A stretch of DNA of 64,000 nucleotides from Arthrobacter echini. GTDB taxonomy: Bacteria > Actinomycetota > Actinomycetes > Actinomycetales > Micrococcaceae. Below, one piece after another: positions 52,318-61,776 of this stretch. A program made the position numbers and the translations under genes. Each line of letters opens with the position of its first letter. Position 1 is the first letter of the stretch. The notes beneath the pieces were generated by a model that was not told where the DNA came from, made no database searches, and saw only the letters and a list, made by a program, of their open reading frames with translations. The stretch covers positions 124,001 to 188,000 of the forward strand of contig NZ_VSLD01000003.1 of assembly GCF_008107445.1 (NCBI RefSeq). The letters are read 5' to 3'.

Positions 52318-53016
52318 TCAGGTCTTGAGGGTCGCGTAGACCACGTAGTTGTCGTCGAACTCCCCGGTATCCGGGTTGTAGCCGTCGCAGGTGATGAGGC
52401 GCAGTTCGGAGCCCGCCGTGTTCCCGTAGACCGTGAGCGTGGGGAACTCGTCCTTCATGTACTGCTCACCGTGCTGGAACTGGAAGACCGCCGTCGTGCC
52501 GTCCTCGCGGACCACGTTGATGACGTCCCCGGTCTTCAGTTCGCGCAGCCGGGCGAACACTCCTGCGCCGCCGTCCGTCGCGTTGACGTGTCCCAGCATC
52601 ACGGCGGGGCCGCGTTCCCCCGGTGTGGGCGACTGGTTGTACCAGCTCGCGGGCGATCCGGGCTCACCTGTTGGGACGTCGAGACTCTTGTTCTCGCGCA
52701 GTCCGAGGCTCAGCAACTCGGAGCGCGCGCCGATGGACGGGATGTCGAGCGTGGTCGGAGCCGACGCGGGCAGCACTGCCGGAAGGGAGGGGGCCGCGGA
52801 CGGTTTCGGGGACGGTGTCGCCGTGGAGGACGCGGTGGGTACCGGCGTCGCAGGCGTCGAGGGGGACGCGCTGGCAGACGCGGCCGACGCCGCAGTGGAG
52901 GTGGGCTGCGGGGCGGTCCCCGGCTCGGCTGCGGACCCGCAGCCGGCGAGGAGAAAGAGGGCGGCCACCGCCGGGGCGGTGAAGCCCCAGCGATGGCCGT
53001 TTTTCCTACTGATCAT
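52318..53016 (-). CDS. class F sortase, lipoprotein-like N-terminus
   Basis: A 232-residue transpeptidase that should attach proteins to the cell wall. Residues 1-26 form a signal with LLAGC (Cys26), so it may be lipid-anchored. Residues 30-88 are a Pro/Ala/Ser/Thr spacer that could cross the wall. The catalytic domain has His143 (MLGHVNAT) and Cys210 (LRLITCDGYNPDTGEFDDNYVVYA), which is class F-like. Arg206 lies four residues before the Cys, but no Arg follows it, so the third catalytic residue is unclear. Twelve base pairs upstream on the same strand ends the CHRD protein gene, its probable substrate. Confidence 0.85.
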   Translation of the reverse strand: MISRKNGHRWGFTAPAVAALFLLAGCGSAAEPGTAPQPTSTAASAASASASPSTPATPVPTASSTATPSPKPSAAPSLPAVLPASAPTTLDIPSIGARSELLSLGLRENKSLDVPTGEPGSPASWYNQSPTPGERGPAVMLGHVNATDGGAGVFARLRELKTGDVINVVREDGTTAVFQFQHGEQYMKDEFPTLTVYGNTAGSELRLITCDGYNPDTGEFDDNYVVYATLKT

Positions 53017-53027
53017 AGGGATCAGGA

Positions 53028-53804
53028 TTATGCGTTGTGCGCCGCGCGACGACGAACCATGTAGGTTCCGCCTGCTGCTGCAGCCAGCACGAGACCGCCA
53101 CCGAGGGCGATCATGCCCGTGGAGGAGGAGTTCTCGGTAGCGACACCGGTGTCGGCGCCACCCTCGGGCATGGCGGCCATCTGGCCCTTCACGAGCGTGC
53201 CACACAGTGCGGGCGAGGTGGCGCCGAGGGGAAGCTTGGGATCCAGGTCGCTGGGCGAGCCGAAGACCTCCTCGGAGACGCCCGCGGTTGCCGGATCCAG
53301 GCCGTGCACGACGACGACCGAGTTGCCGGCCTCCAGTGACTTCTGCTGGGCCTCGTCGATGGTGATGGTGCGCTCGATGCTGTACGAACCACCCTGTCCA
53401 CCCAGCTCGAGGTTCAGGGCGGCGGCCGGGGTGGTGTCGCCGGAGGTGGTCAGCGTGGTGAGGATGTCGCCGTAACGGCTGGCAGCCTCGGTGGTGCTGA
53501 CGATCCCGTTGCCGTCGGCGTCATCGGCCGGCGTGGGGCAGGTGCCCATGGCGTTGCCGTGGACGTGCTGCACGTGGGGGTACGGTCCGTCCATGAAGGT
53601 CTCGGCCAGGCCGGAGACCTGCAGGTTGACCTTCGCCTGGTCGCCGGTCACATCGACGGTGACGGTGCCGGTGCCGGTGGTGCCGTTGAGCTGGCCCAGG
53701 GTCGAGGAGTAGGAGCCGTCGGCCGCCAGGGCGGGCGAGCCGGCCATGGCGACAGCGCCGAGGGCGAGTGCCGGTACAGCGAGGAAACGCATTTTCTTGT
53801 TCAT
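53028..53804 (-). CDS. CHRD-domain exported protein with C-terminal sorting-type signal
   Basis: A 258-residue exported protein. The signal peptide ends at AGSPALA-A. The mature part starts as a CHRD-like beta domain (YSSTLGQLNGTTGTGTVTVDVTGDQAKVNLQVSGLAETFMDGPYPHVQHVHG), with clustered His (HVQHVHG). The C-terminus has PEGGADTG at residues 213-220, a short spacer, a helix (GMIALGGGLVLAAAAGGTYMV) and Arg-Arg-Arg, which is the layout of sortase substrates with a variant motif. GGAGG lies eight bases before ATG 53804. It immediately precedes the class F sortase gene. Confidence 0.82.
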   Translation of the reverse strand: MNKKMRFLAVPALALGAVAMAGSPALAADGSYSSTLGQLNGTTGTGTVTVDVTGDQAKVNLQVSGLAETFMDGPYPHVQHVHGNAMGTCPTPADDADGNGIVSTTEAASRYGDILTTLTTSGDTTPAAALNLELGGQGGSYSIERTITIDEAQQKSLEAGNSVVVVHGLDPATAGVSEEVFGSPSDLDPKLPLGATSPALCGTLVKGQMAAMPEGGADTGVATENSSSTGMIALGGGLVLAAAAGGTYMVRRRAAHNA

Positions 53805-53974
53805 GATGATGTCCTCCATAGTGCGAATGCTGCGCACCGTGGGGCACGCACGGGAGTAGTTCGGGGTGAGTCCCGTCACGGATTGGGAAGCTGGAAAAAA
53901 AGTTGGGATCACCTGGCAGTTCGCCCGCGGTGGAAGCACGGGGACACAGTGATCGGATGCGGGAGAATGGGCGG

Positions 53975-54457
53975 ATGCAGTCACTAGGGAGCAATGGGCG
54001 GCCTGCGGGTCGGGGTCCGAGCATGCGCATGGGCAGTGCGGGGGTGGCCGTCATGCTGGTCGTCTTCCTCGTCGCCGTGGTCTTCGCTGCCAACCAGAAC
54101 GACGTCGTCGGCTGGCTGGTGGTGATCATCTCCCTCGGCTGGCTCCTCGTCTTCAGCTTCGTGGTGTTCAGTCTCCGCTCCGCAGCCCGCAAGGCGGCCG
54201 CGCGGCTGCAGGGTCATGCGGGCCCGGGCGGGAAGGGCGGCGATTCCCCGGTCGCGGTGGACAGGTCCAGGGACCTCAAGCTCGAGCACAGCTTCAAGAT
54301 CGTGCAGGTCCAGGTGGGTGTGGTGCGGGAGTACCTCGGCAAGGACCAGGAGATGGTGGAGCGGGCGCTCGAGACGATCGAGATCACCTCCCACAACGCA
54401 CGCTCCATGATGAAGGATTCCGGTGAGGGACCCGTGGAGGGCACGGTTGTCGACTGA
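53975..54457 (+). CDS. two-helix membrane protein with cytoplasmic helical tail
   Basis: A protein of about 160 residues that I do not recognise. After a short basic start, two hydrophobic helices (VAVMLVVFLVAVVFAANQND; WLVVIISLGWLLVFSFVVFSL) form a hairpin, followed by a basic loop (RSAARKAAARLQGH) and a predicted amphipathic helix (HSFKIVQVQVGVVREYLGKDQEMVERALETIEITSHNARSMM). GGGAG at 53961-53965 supports ATG 53975; ATG 53957 is also in frame. It is divergent from the CHRD gene and followed by xthA after about 50 bp. Confidence 0.65.
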   Translation: MQSLGSNGRPAGRGPSMRMGSAGVAVMLVVFLVAVVFAANQNDVVGWLVVIISLGWLLVFSFVVFSLRSAARKAAARLQGHAGPGGKGGDSPVAVDRSRDLKLEHSFKIVQVQVGVVREYLGKDQEMVERALETIEITSHNARSMMKDSGEGPVEGTVVD

Positions 54458-54495
54458 CCGGGAGTGCCGCAGGGACGACGGCGCACAGTCGCGGG

Positions 54496-54501
54496 TAGGG
54501 T
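54496..54501 (+). promoter_or_regulatory. -10 element of a probably leaderless xthA transcript
   Basis: TAGGGT lies seven bases (TGAGCGG) before GTG 54509. It also argues for this start rather than upstream in-frame codons. Confidence 0.45.
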
Positions 54502-54508
54502 TGAGCGG

Positions 54509-56390
<1,882 letters not shown>

Positions 56391-56435
56391 TCGATGGGTG
56401 ACGTGAGTCCGCGGAACCGAGCAGAGGGGTCAGCC

Positions 56436-56993
56436 GTGTCCCGTACACCATCCGGCGAGAGCTGCGTGGGCATCACGATCCCCGTCCCCGAGCCACTCGC
56501 GGGAACCCTCGAGGCGTTGCGGGCCTCCTTCGGAGACCCGATGGCCGCACTCGTGCCGCCCCACATCACCCTCATCACCACCACGCCCGCCTCCGACTGG
56601 GACGCCACGATCCGGCATGTCCGCGGCGTCGCCCGGCGGCAGGAGCCCTTCCTGGTGCGCCTGCACGGTACGGGCTCCTTCAGGCCGATCTCCCCGGTGG
56701 TGTTCCTCCGGCTCGAAGCGGGCTTCGAGGAGTGCGTCGGTCTGCACTCCAGGTTGCAGACCGGTCCGCTCGAGCGTGACCTCGCGTTCGACTTCCATCC
56801 GCACGTCACCGTGGCGCACGACGTCTCGGATGCCGCCATGGACCACGCGATGCGGGAACTGGCCGGCTTCGAGTCTGCCTTCGAGGTGCGGACCATGGGA
56901 CTCTATGAGCACGTTCCCACAGGTTTGTGGACGTTGAGGGAGGAGCTGATCCTTGGCGAGGACACTGACCGTTCCCAAACCGCCCCCGGTTGA
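56436..56993 (+). CDS. 2'-5' RNA ligase/cyclic phosphodiesterase (2H) family protein
   Basis: A 2H phosphoesterase family protein of about 185 residues. The two hallmark HxT/S-x motifs are present: PPHITLITTTP near residue 45 and HPHVTVAHDV near residue 125. Together they form the symmetric active site that hydrolyses 2',3'-cyclic or 2'-5' phosphodiesters in RNA or nucleotides. I chose GTG 56436 because AGAGGGG precedes it by six bases; ATG 56394, four bases after the trpS stop, is in frame but has no ribosome site. The end overlaps the start of the YihY gene by 41 bp. Confidence 0.82.
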   Translation: MSRTPSGESCVGITIPVPEPLAGTLEALRASFGDPMAALVPPHITLITTTPASDWDATIRHVRGVARRQEPFLVRLHGTGSFRPISPVVFLRLEAGFEECVGLHSRLQTGPLERDLAFDFHPHVTVAHDVSDAAMDHAMRELAGFESAFEVRTMGLYEHVPTGLWTLREELILGEDTDRSQTAPG

Positions 56994-58041
56994 TCAGCCG
57001 TACCCCACGAATCTGCCCGATCTCCGGCGCAGGGTGATCGACGCCCAGGTCAGGCTCGGCCGGCTCAACCGTTCCGGCATCGGTGGTTCGGAACTTCTCC
57101 TCGCCCGGATGAACGTGGTCCTGTTCCGCATCTCCACGACCCAGCCGGTGCGCGTCCTGCTCCTGTACGTGGAGCGACGTGGCCCGTTGATGGCCGCCGG
57201 GCTCGCCTACCGGCTCTTCTTCGCCATCGCCGCACTCCTCGTGGTGGGCTTCGCGACGGTCGGCATCGTGATCGCAGGCAACGAGGCACTGCGGACCATT
57301 TCCGTCAACGCCCTCGACCAGTCCGTGCCGGGGCTGATAGACCGCGGGCAGGGTGACGGCGGGCTGCTGAAGCCGCAGGCCCTGTTCGACGCGACGAGCG
57401 GACTGGGATGGGCAATTGTGGTCTTCACCATCGTGATGCTGGTGACCTCGCTCGGCTGGATCGCCGGGATGCGTCAGGCCATGCGCGGCCTCTTCGCCCT
57501 GCGCCCCGTGGCCATGAACCCGTTCCTGCTCAGGGTCAGGGATCTGGGCACCCTCGCCCTGCTCGGCGCCGTGATGCTCGTGACCACAGCCCTCGGGGTC
57601 ATCGCCAACAATACTCTCGACGCACTGCTCCTGGTCCTCCGGCTCAGTGCGGTGACCCAGATCCTCACGCAGGGAGCAGGCTTCCTGCTGATGATCCTGC
57701 TGGATACCCTCATGGCCGCGATCCTGCTCGGGTCCGCCTCTGCGATCGAGATGCCCAAGCCGATCCTCCGCCGGGGGGCGATCCTCGCAGGCTTCGGCAG
57801 CACGGTGCTGAGGACCTTCTCGGCGCAGATCCTCGGCAGTGTGGGAAACAACCCACTCCTGTTCTCCTTTGCCGTGATCCTCGCGCTCTTCGTCTGGTTC
57901 TTTCTCCTCAGCCAGGTGTATCTGCTCGCGACGGCGTGGTGCGCGATCGCCTCGGCCGACGCCCAGGGCGCAGCCGAGCGTGAGCATCATGCGAAGGCGG
58001 GGTCCCTGAGGCAGCGGAGCCGCCGCCGCCTCAGGGACTGA
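56953..58041 (+). CDS. YihY/BrkB family membrane protein
   Basis: A 362-residue membrane protein with six helices. The family motif region RRGPLMAAGLAYRLFFAIAALLVVGFATVG (residues about 74-105) is followed by GWIAGMRQAMRGLFAL and a late LFSFAVILALFVWFFLLSQVYLLATAWC. YihY proteins were once called RNase BN by mistake; their role is unknown, possibly lipid or phosphate transport. The start is TTG 56953, supported by GGAGGAG about eight bases upstream and lying inside the 2H gene. The last 13 codons (Arg-rich) double as one arm set of a hairpin shared with sdhB. Confidence 0.85.
   Translation: MARTLTVPKPPPVDQPYPTNLPDLRRRVIDAQVRLGRLNRSGIGGSELLLARMNVVLFRISTTQPVRVLLLYVERRGPLMAAGLAYRLFFAIAALLVVGFATVGIVIAGNEALRTISVNALDQSVPGLIDRGQGDGGLLKPQALFDATSGLGWAIVVFTIVMLVTSLGWIAGMRQAMRGLFALRPVAMNPFLLRVRDLGTLALLGAVMLVTTALGVIANNTLDALLLVLRLSAVTQILTQGAGFLLMILLDTLMAAILLGSASAIEMPKPILRRGAILAGFGSTVLRTFSAQILGSVGNNPLLFSFAVILALFVWFFLLSQVYLLATAWCAIASADAQGAAEREHHAKAGSLRQRSRRRLRD
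58002..58038. terminator. hairpin encoded inside the 3' end of the YihY gene, facing sdhB
   Basis: GTCCCTGAGGC (58002-58012) and GCCTCAGGGAC (58028-58038) are perfect 11-base complements; the loop contains a further GCGG/CCGC. The stem ends one base before the YihY stop and four bases from the sdhB stop, so it can terminate both convergent transcripts. Confidence 0.6.
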
Positions 58042-58830
58042 TCAGACCTTCCGGGTCAGGATGGCCTGCTTGACCTCCGAGATGGCCTTGGTCACCTGGA
58101 TGCCACGGGGGCACGCCTCGGTGCAGTTGAAGGTGGTCCGGCAGCGCCAGACACCCTCCTTGTCGTTCAGGATCTCCAGCCGCATGTCCCCGGCGTCGTC
58201 GCGCGAGTCGAAGATGAAGCGGTGCGCGTTGACGATGGCTGCCGGCCCGAAGTACTGGCCATCGGTCCAGAAGACGGGGCAGGACGAGGTGCACGCCGCG
58301 CACAGGATGCACTTGGTGGTGTCGTCGTACCGCTCACGCTCCTCGGAGGACTGCAGGCGCTCCTTGGTGGGGGAGTGCCCCTTGCTGACGAGGAAGGGCA
58401 TGATCTCGCGGTACGACTGGAAGAACGGCTCCATGTCCACGATGAGGTCCTTCTCCACCGGCAGGCCCTTGATGGGTTCCACCAGGATCGGCTTGGACGT
58501 GTCGAGATCCTTCAGCAGCGTCTTGCAGGCCAGGCGGTTGCGCCCGTTGATGCGCATGGCGTCCGAACCGCAGACACCGTGGGCGCAGGACCGCCGGAAG
58601 GACACCGAGCCGTCGTGCTCCCACTTGACCCGGTGGAGGGCGTCGAGCACGCGGTCCGTGCCATACATGGTCAGCTTCCACTCGTCCCAGTGCGCCTCGT
58701 CCGAGATCTCGGGATTGTAGCGACGCACCTTGAGAGTGATGTCGAAGGTCGGGATCTCCCCGCCGCCTCCGACGCCGGGTGCGAGCTCGACCTTGGAGGC
58801 CGGCTCCTTTTCCATCGTTTCGGTGCTCAT
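58042..58830 (-). CDS. sdhB: succinate dehydrogenase iron-sulfur subunit
   Basis: A 262-residue Fe-S subunit of complex II that passes electrons from FAD to quinone. The [2Fe-2S] site is Cys82, Cys87, Asp90 and Cys102 (SCAHGVCGSD...RLAC), with Asp at one ligand position, as in other SdhB. The [4Fe-4S] and [3Fe-4S] ligands are Cys174, Cys177, Cys180 (CILCAAC), Cys184, Cys230, Cys236 and Cys240. It is the last gene of sdhCDAB; its ATG shares one base with the sdhA stop. Confidence 0.97.
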   Translation of the reverse strand: MSTETMEKEPASKVELAPGVGGGGEIPTFDITLKVRRYNPEISDEAHWDEWKLTMYGTDRVLDALHRVKWEHDGSVSFRRSCAHGVCGSDAMRINGRNRLACKTLLKDLDTSKPILVEPIKGLPVEKDLIVDMEPFFQSYREIMPFLVSKGHSPTKERLQSSEERERYDDTTKCILCAACTSSCPVFWTDGQYFGPAAIVNAHRFIFDSRDDAGDMRLEILNDKEGVWRCRTTFNCTEACPRGIQVTKAISEVKQAILTRKV

Positions 58831-60608
58831 CAGTACTTACGCTCCATCGGCTGGTAACGGGTGAAGATCACGGGCTTGGTCTCGAGGCGGACGCCGCTGG
58901 TCCTCGTGGCACTGGGGTCCCTGTAGGCCATGGAGTGCGTCATGAAGTTCTCGTCGTCGCGCTCGGGGAAGTCCTCACGGAAGTGGCCCCCGCGGGATTC
59001 CTGCCGATGCAGCGCGGCCGCCGTCATCACCTTGGCCATGTCGAGCAGGAAGCCGAGTTCCACAGCCTCCAGCAGATCGAGATTGAACCGCTTGCCCTTG
59101 TCCTGGACGGTGATGCGCGTGTACCGCTCCTCGAGGCTCTCGATGACACTCAGGGCCTCGAGCAGTGTCTCCTCGGTGCGGAACACCTGGACATTGGCGT
59201 CCATGATGTCCTGCAGTTCCTTGCGGATGAGGGCCACCCGCTCGCCGCCCTCCGAGCTGCGGGCCCGGTTGAGCAGCTCCTCGGTCTCCACCGTGGGATT
59301 CTCCGGGATCTCGACGAAATCCGCGGTCAGCGCGTAGGCTGCCGCCGCGATGCCGGCGCGCTTGCCGAAGACGTTGATGTCCAGGAGCGAGTTGGTCCCG
59401 AGCCGGTTGGAGCCATGCACGGAGACACAGGCCACCTCGCCGGCGGCGTAGAGCCCGGGAACCACGGTGTCGTTGTCCGCCAGCACCTCGGCCGAGATGT
59501 TCGTGGGAATCCCGCCCATGGCGTAGTGCGCGGTGGGGAAGACCGGGACGGGCTCGGTGTACGGCTCCACACCGAGATACGTGCGGGCGAACTCGGTGAT
59601 GTCCGGGAGCTTCGCATCGATGTGCGCCGGCTCGAGGTGCGTCAGGTCGAGCAGGACGTAGTCCTTGTTCGGCCCGGCTCCGCGCCCCTCCCGCACCTCG
59701 TTGGCCATGGACCGGGCAACGATGTCGCGCGGGGCGAGATCCTTGATGGTCGGCGCGTAGCGTTCCATGAAGCGCTCACCCTCGGAGTTGCGCAGGATGG
59801 CGCCTTCGCCGCGGGCGGCCTCCGAGAGCAGGATCCCGAGGCCCGCGAGTCCGGTCGGGTGGAACTGGAAGAACTCCATATCCTCCAGCGGGATGCCACG
59901 GCGGAAGGCGATGCCCATACCGTCTCCGGTCAGGGTATGCGCGTTCGAGGTCGTCTTGTAGACCTTGCCGACGCCCCCCGAGGCGATGACGATCGACTTG
60001 GCCTGGAAGATGTGCAGCTCGCCCGAGGCCAGATCGTAGGACACGACGCCGGCCACCCGCTTCTCGAGGCGGGTCTCACCGTCCACGGTGACCTCCTGGT
60101 CCACCATCAGCAGATCGAGCACGTAGTACTCGTTGTAGAACTCCACGTTGTGCTTGACGCAGTTCTGGTACAGGGTCTGCAGGATCATGTGCCCCGTGCG
60201 GTCGGCCGCGTAGCAGGAACGGCGCACCGGCGCCTTCCCGTGGTCACGCGTGTGGCCGCCGAAACGCCGCTGGTCGATGCGGCCCTCGGGCGTCCGGTTG
60301 AAGGGCAGGCCCATCTTCTCGAGATCGAGCACGGCCTCGATGGCTTCCTTCGCCATGACCTCGGCGGCGTCCTGGTCCACGAGGTAGTCCCCCCCCTTGA
60401 CCGTGTCGAACGTGTGCCACTCCCAGTTGTCCTCCTCGACATTGGCCAGGGCCGCGCACATCCCGCCCTGTGCGGCACCCGTGTGGGATCGCGTGGGGTA
60501 GAGCTTCGTCAGGACGGCGGTGTGGGCGCGCTGCCCGGACTCGATGGCAGCGCGCATTCCCGCGCCACCCGCGCCGACGATGACGACGTCGTACTTGTGG
60601 ACCTGCAT
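58830..60608 (-). CDS. sdhA: succinate dehydrogenase flavoprotein subunit
   Basis: A 592-residue FAD subunit that oxidises succinate to fumarate. The dinucleotide site is VVIVGAGGAGMRAA (8-21); His42 in RSHTGAAQGG is the residue to which FAD is covalently bound in the family. FGGHTRDHGKAPVRRSCYAADRTGH, EFFQFHPTGL and HGSNRLGTNSLLD mark the substrate and capping regions; Arg in RDIVARSM is the expected proton shuttle. A gap of 91 bp separates it from sdhD, with an AAAGAG-type ribosome site before the ATG. Confidence 0.97.
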   Translation of the reverse strand: MQVHKYDVVIVGAGGAGMRAAIESGQRAHTAVLTKLYPTRSHTGAAQGGMCAALANVEEDNWEWHTFDTVKGGDYLVDQDAAEVMAKEAIEAVLDLEKMGLPFNRTPEGRIDQRRFGGHTRDHGKAPVRRSCYAADRTGHMILQTLYQNCVKHNVEFYNEYYVLDLLMVDQEVTVDGETRLEKRVAGVVSYDLASGELHIFQAKSIVIASGGVGKVYKTTSNAHTLTGDGMGIAFRRGIPLEDMEFFQFHPTGLAGLGILLSEAARGEGAILRNSEGERFMERYAPTIKDLAPRDIVARSMANEVREGRGAGPNKDYVLLDLTHLEPAHIDAKLPDITEFARTYLGVEPYTEPVPVFPTAHYAMGGIPTNISAEVLADNDTVVPGLYAAGEVACVSVHGSNRLGTNSLLDINVFGKRAGIAAAAYALTADFVEIPENPTVETEELLNRARSSEGGERVALIRKELQDIMDANVQVFRTEETLLEALSVIESLEERYTRITVQDKGKRFNLDLLEAVELGFLLDMAKVMTAAALHRQESRGGHFREDFPERDDENFMTHSMAYRDPSATRTSGVRLETKPVIFTRYQPMERKY

Positions 60609-60699
60609 GCTGGTCGCTCTTTCTGTTGGAACCGGTGGTGGTGCGGGACGGGCGCTGCGTCGCATCCGTCCTGCGGATCTGCCGAGGTGCAGCAGGTGC

Positions 60700-61167
60700 C
60701 TAGGTGGCGGAGCAGTAGTCGGCCACGTGGGCGACGCCGTCGATCACGGGGCAGGGGTCGAAGGTGAAGATCACGAGGGTTCCGAGGACCACGATCACGA
60801 CGGTGGAGGTGTACAGCACTCCCTTGAGCCACATCCGGGTGCTGTTCTTCTCGGCGTAGTCGTTGATGATCACGCGGATGCCGTTGGTGCCGTGCAGCAT
60901 GGCGAGCCACAGCATGGTCAGATCCCAGATCTGCCACAGTGGATCGGCCCACTTGCCGGCGACGAAGCCGAAGTCGATGGCACTGATGCCGTCGCCGGTC
61001 ACCAGATTGACGTAGAGGTGGACGAAGATGAGCACCACCAGCAGGGCTCCGGACAACCGCATGAAGAGCCAGGCGATCATCTCGAAGTTGCCCCGGGAGG
61101 CCGATGAGCGGGAATATCCCGGCGAGACGCGGCCGGAGCGCGGGCTTTCGATTGTTGGCGTGGCCAT
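60700..61167 (-). CDS. sdhD: succinate dehydrogenase membrane anchor subunit D
   Basis: A 155-residue membrane anchor with three helices (FEMIAWLFMRLSGALLVVLIFVHLYVNLVTG; IWDLTMLWLAMLHGTNGIRVIINDYAE; GVLYTSTVVIVVLGTLVIFTF). His in LIFVHLYVN and LHGTNGIR are the candidate heme ligands, and Tyr-Ala-Glu follows the second helix. About 25 hydrophilic residues precede the first helix. It starts five bases after the sdhC stop. With SdhC it binds heme b and menaquinone. Confidence 0.92.
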   Translation of the reverse strand: MATPTIESPRSGRVSPGYSRSSASRGNFEMIAWLFMRLSGALLVVLIFVHLYVNLVTGDGISAIDFGFVAGKWADPLWQIWDLTMLWLAMLHGTNGIRVIINDYAEKNSTRMWLKGVLYTSTVVIVVLGTLVIFTFDPCPVIDGVAHVADYCSAT

Positions 61168-61172
61168 GGGTC

Positions 61173-61556
61173 CTAACCTCCGAAGACGTGCATGAGATGG
61201 CGGATCGAGAAGGCGATCATGACGACGGCCCAGAGTCCGACGACGCTCCAGAGCATCTGCCGGTGGTACCTCGGGCCCTTCTTCCAGAAGTCCACGAGGA
61301 TGACACGGATCCCGTTGAAGGCGTGGAACACGATGGCTGCGACGAGCCCGAGTTCACCCAGGCCCATGATCGGATTCTTGTAGGAGGCGATCACGGCGTC
61401 GTACGCCTCGGGTGAGACGCGCACGAGCGACGTGTCGAGGACGTGCACGAGGAGGAAGAAGAAGATCACCACTCCCGTGATGCGGTGGGCCACCCAGGAC
61501 CACTGGCCCTCCCGGCCACGGTAGAGGGTGCCTGCTGGTACCAGTGTCTTCGACAT
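61173..61556 (-). CDS. sdhC: succinate dehydrogenase cytochrome b556 subunit
   Basis: A 127-residue membrane subunit with three helices. The family signature is WVAHRITGVVIFFFLLVHVLDTSLV (His-Arg-x-Thr-Gly and the heme-ligand His in LLVHVLD), followed by IVFHAFNGIRVILVDFWKKG with a second conserved His. GGGAGG lies about eight bases before ATG 61556. It is the first gene of the sdhCDAB operon and has a clear promoter about 90-115 bp upstream. Confidence 0.93.
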   Translation of the reverse strand: MSKTLVPAGTLYRGREGQWSWVAHRITGVVIFFFLLVHVLDTSLVRVSPEAYDAVIASYKNPIMGLGELGLVAAIVFHAFNGIRVILVDFWKKGPRYHRQMLWSVVGLWAVVMIAFSIRHLMHVFGG

Positions 61557-61629
61557 CGAAATGACCTCCCTGCATCGCCAGGGCGTTAGCGCGTTGTACG
61601 CAATGATTACGCCGGTGCGACAGCACTCT

Positions 61630-61638
61630 TGTGGACAA
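61630..61638. promoter_or_regulatory. perfect DnaA box at the sdh transcription start
   Basis: TGTGGACAA, complement of TTGTCCACA, covers the base expected to be the sdh start site (about seven bases past the -10 at 61643-61648). A bound DnaA or other protein would block initiation. Confidence 0.4.
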
Positions 61639-61642
61639 CGAT

Positions 61643-61671
61643 AATCTAGGCCGCCGACATTTACCGTTCAA
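61643..61671 (-). promoter_or_regulatory. sdhCDAB promoter
   Basis: On the minus strand TTGAAC (61671-61666) and TAGATT (61648-61643) are exactly 17 bp apart. The sdhC start is about 80 nt beyond the expected transcription start. The 220-bp divergent region to manC holds no gene. Confidence 0.6.
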
Positions 61672-61763
61672 GGTAGGTGCGCCTGACCTGTGACGTTGTA
61701 GACACCGGCCCGTACTGCCGTCCCGGCCCGCCGGCGTCGGGTCCGGCTCGGGCGGGCGTCGGT

Positions 61764-61769
61764 TACCGT
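61764..61769 (+). promoter_or_regulatory. -10 element of a probably leaderless manC transcript
   Basis: TACCGT is followed by seven bases and ATG 61777. A GTG at 61768 overlaps this box and is therefore not the start. Confidence 0.45.
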
Positions 61770-61776
61770 GGGACTG

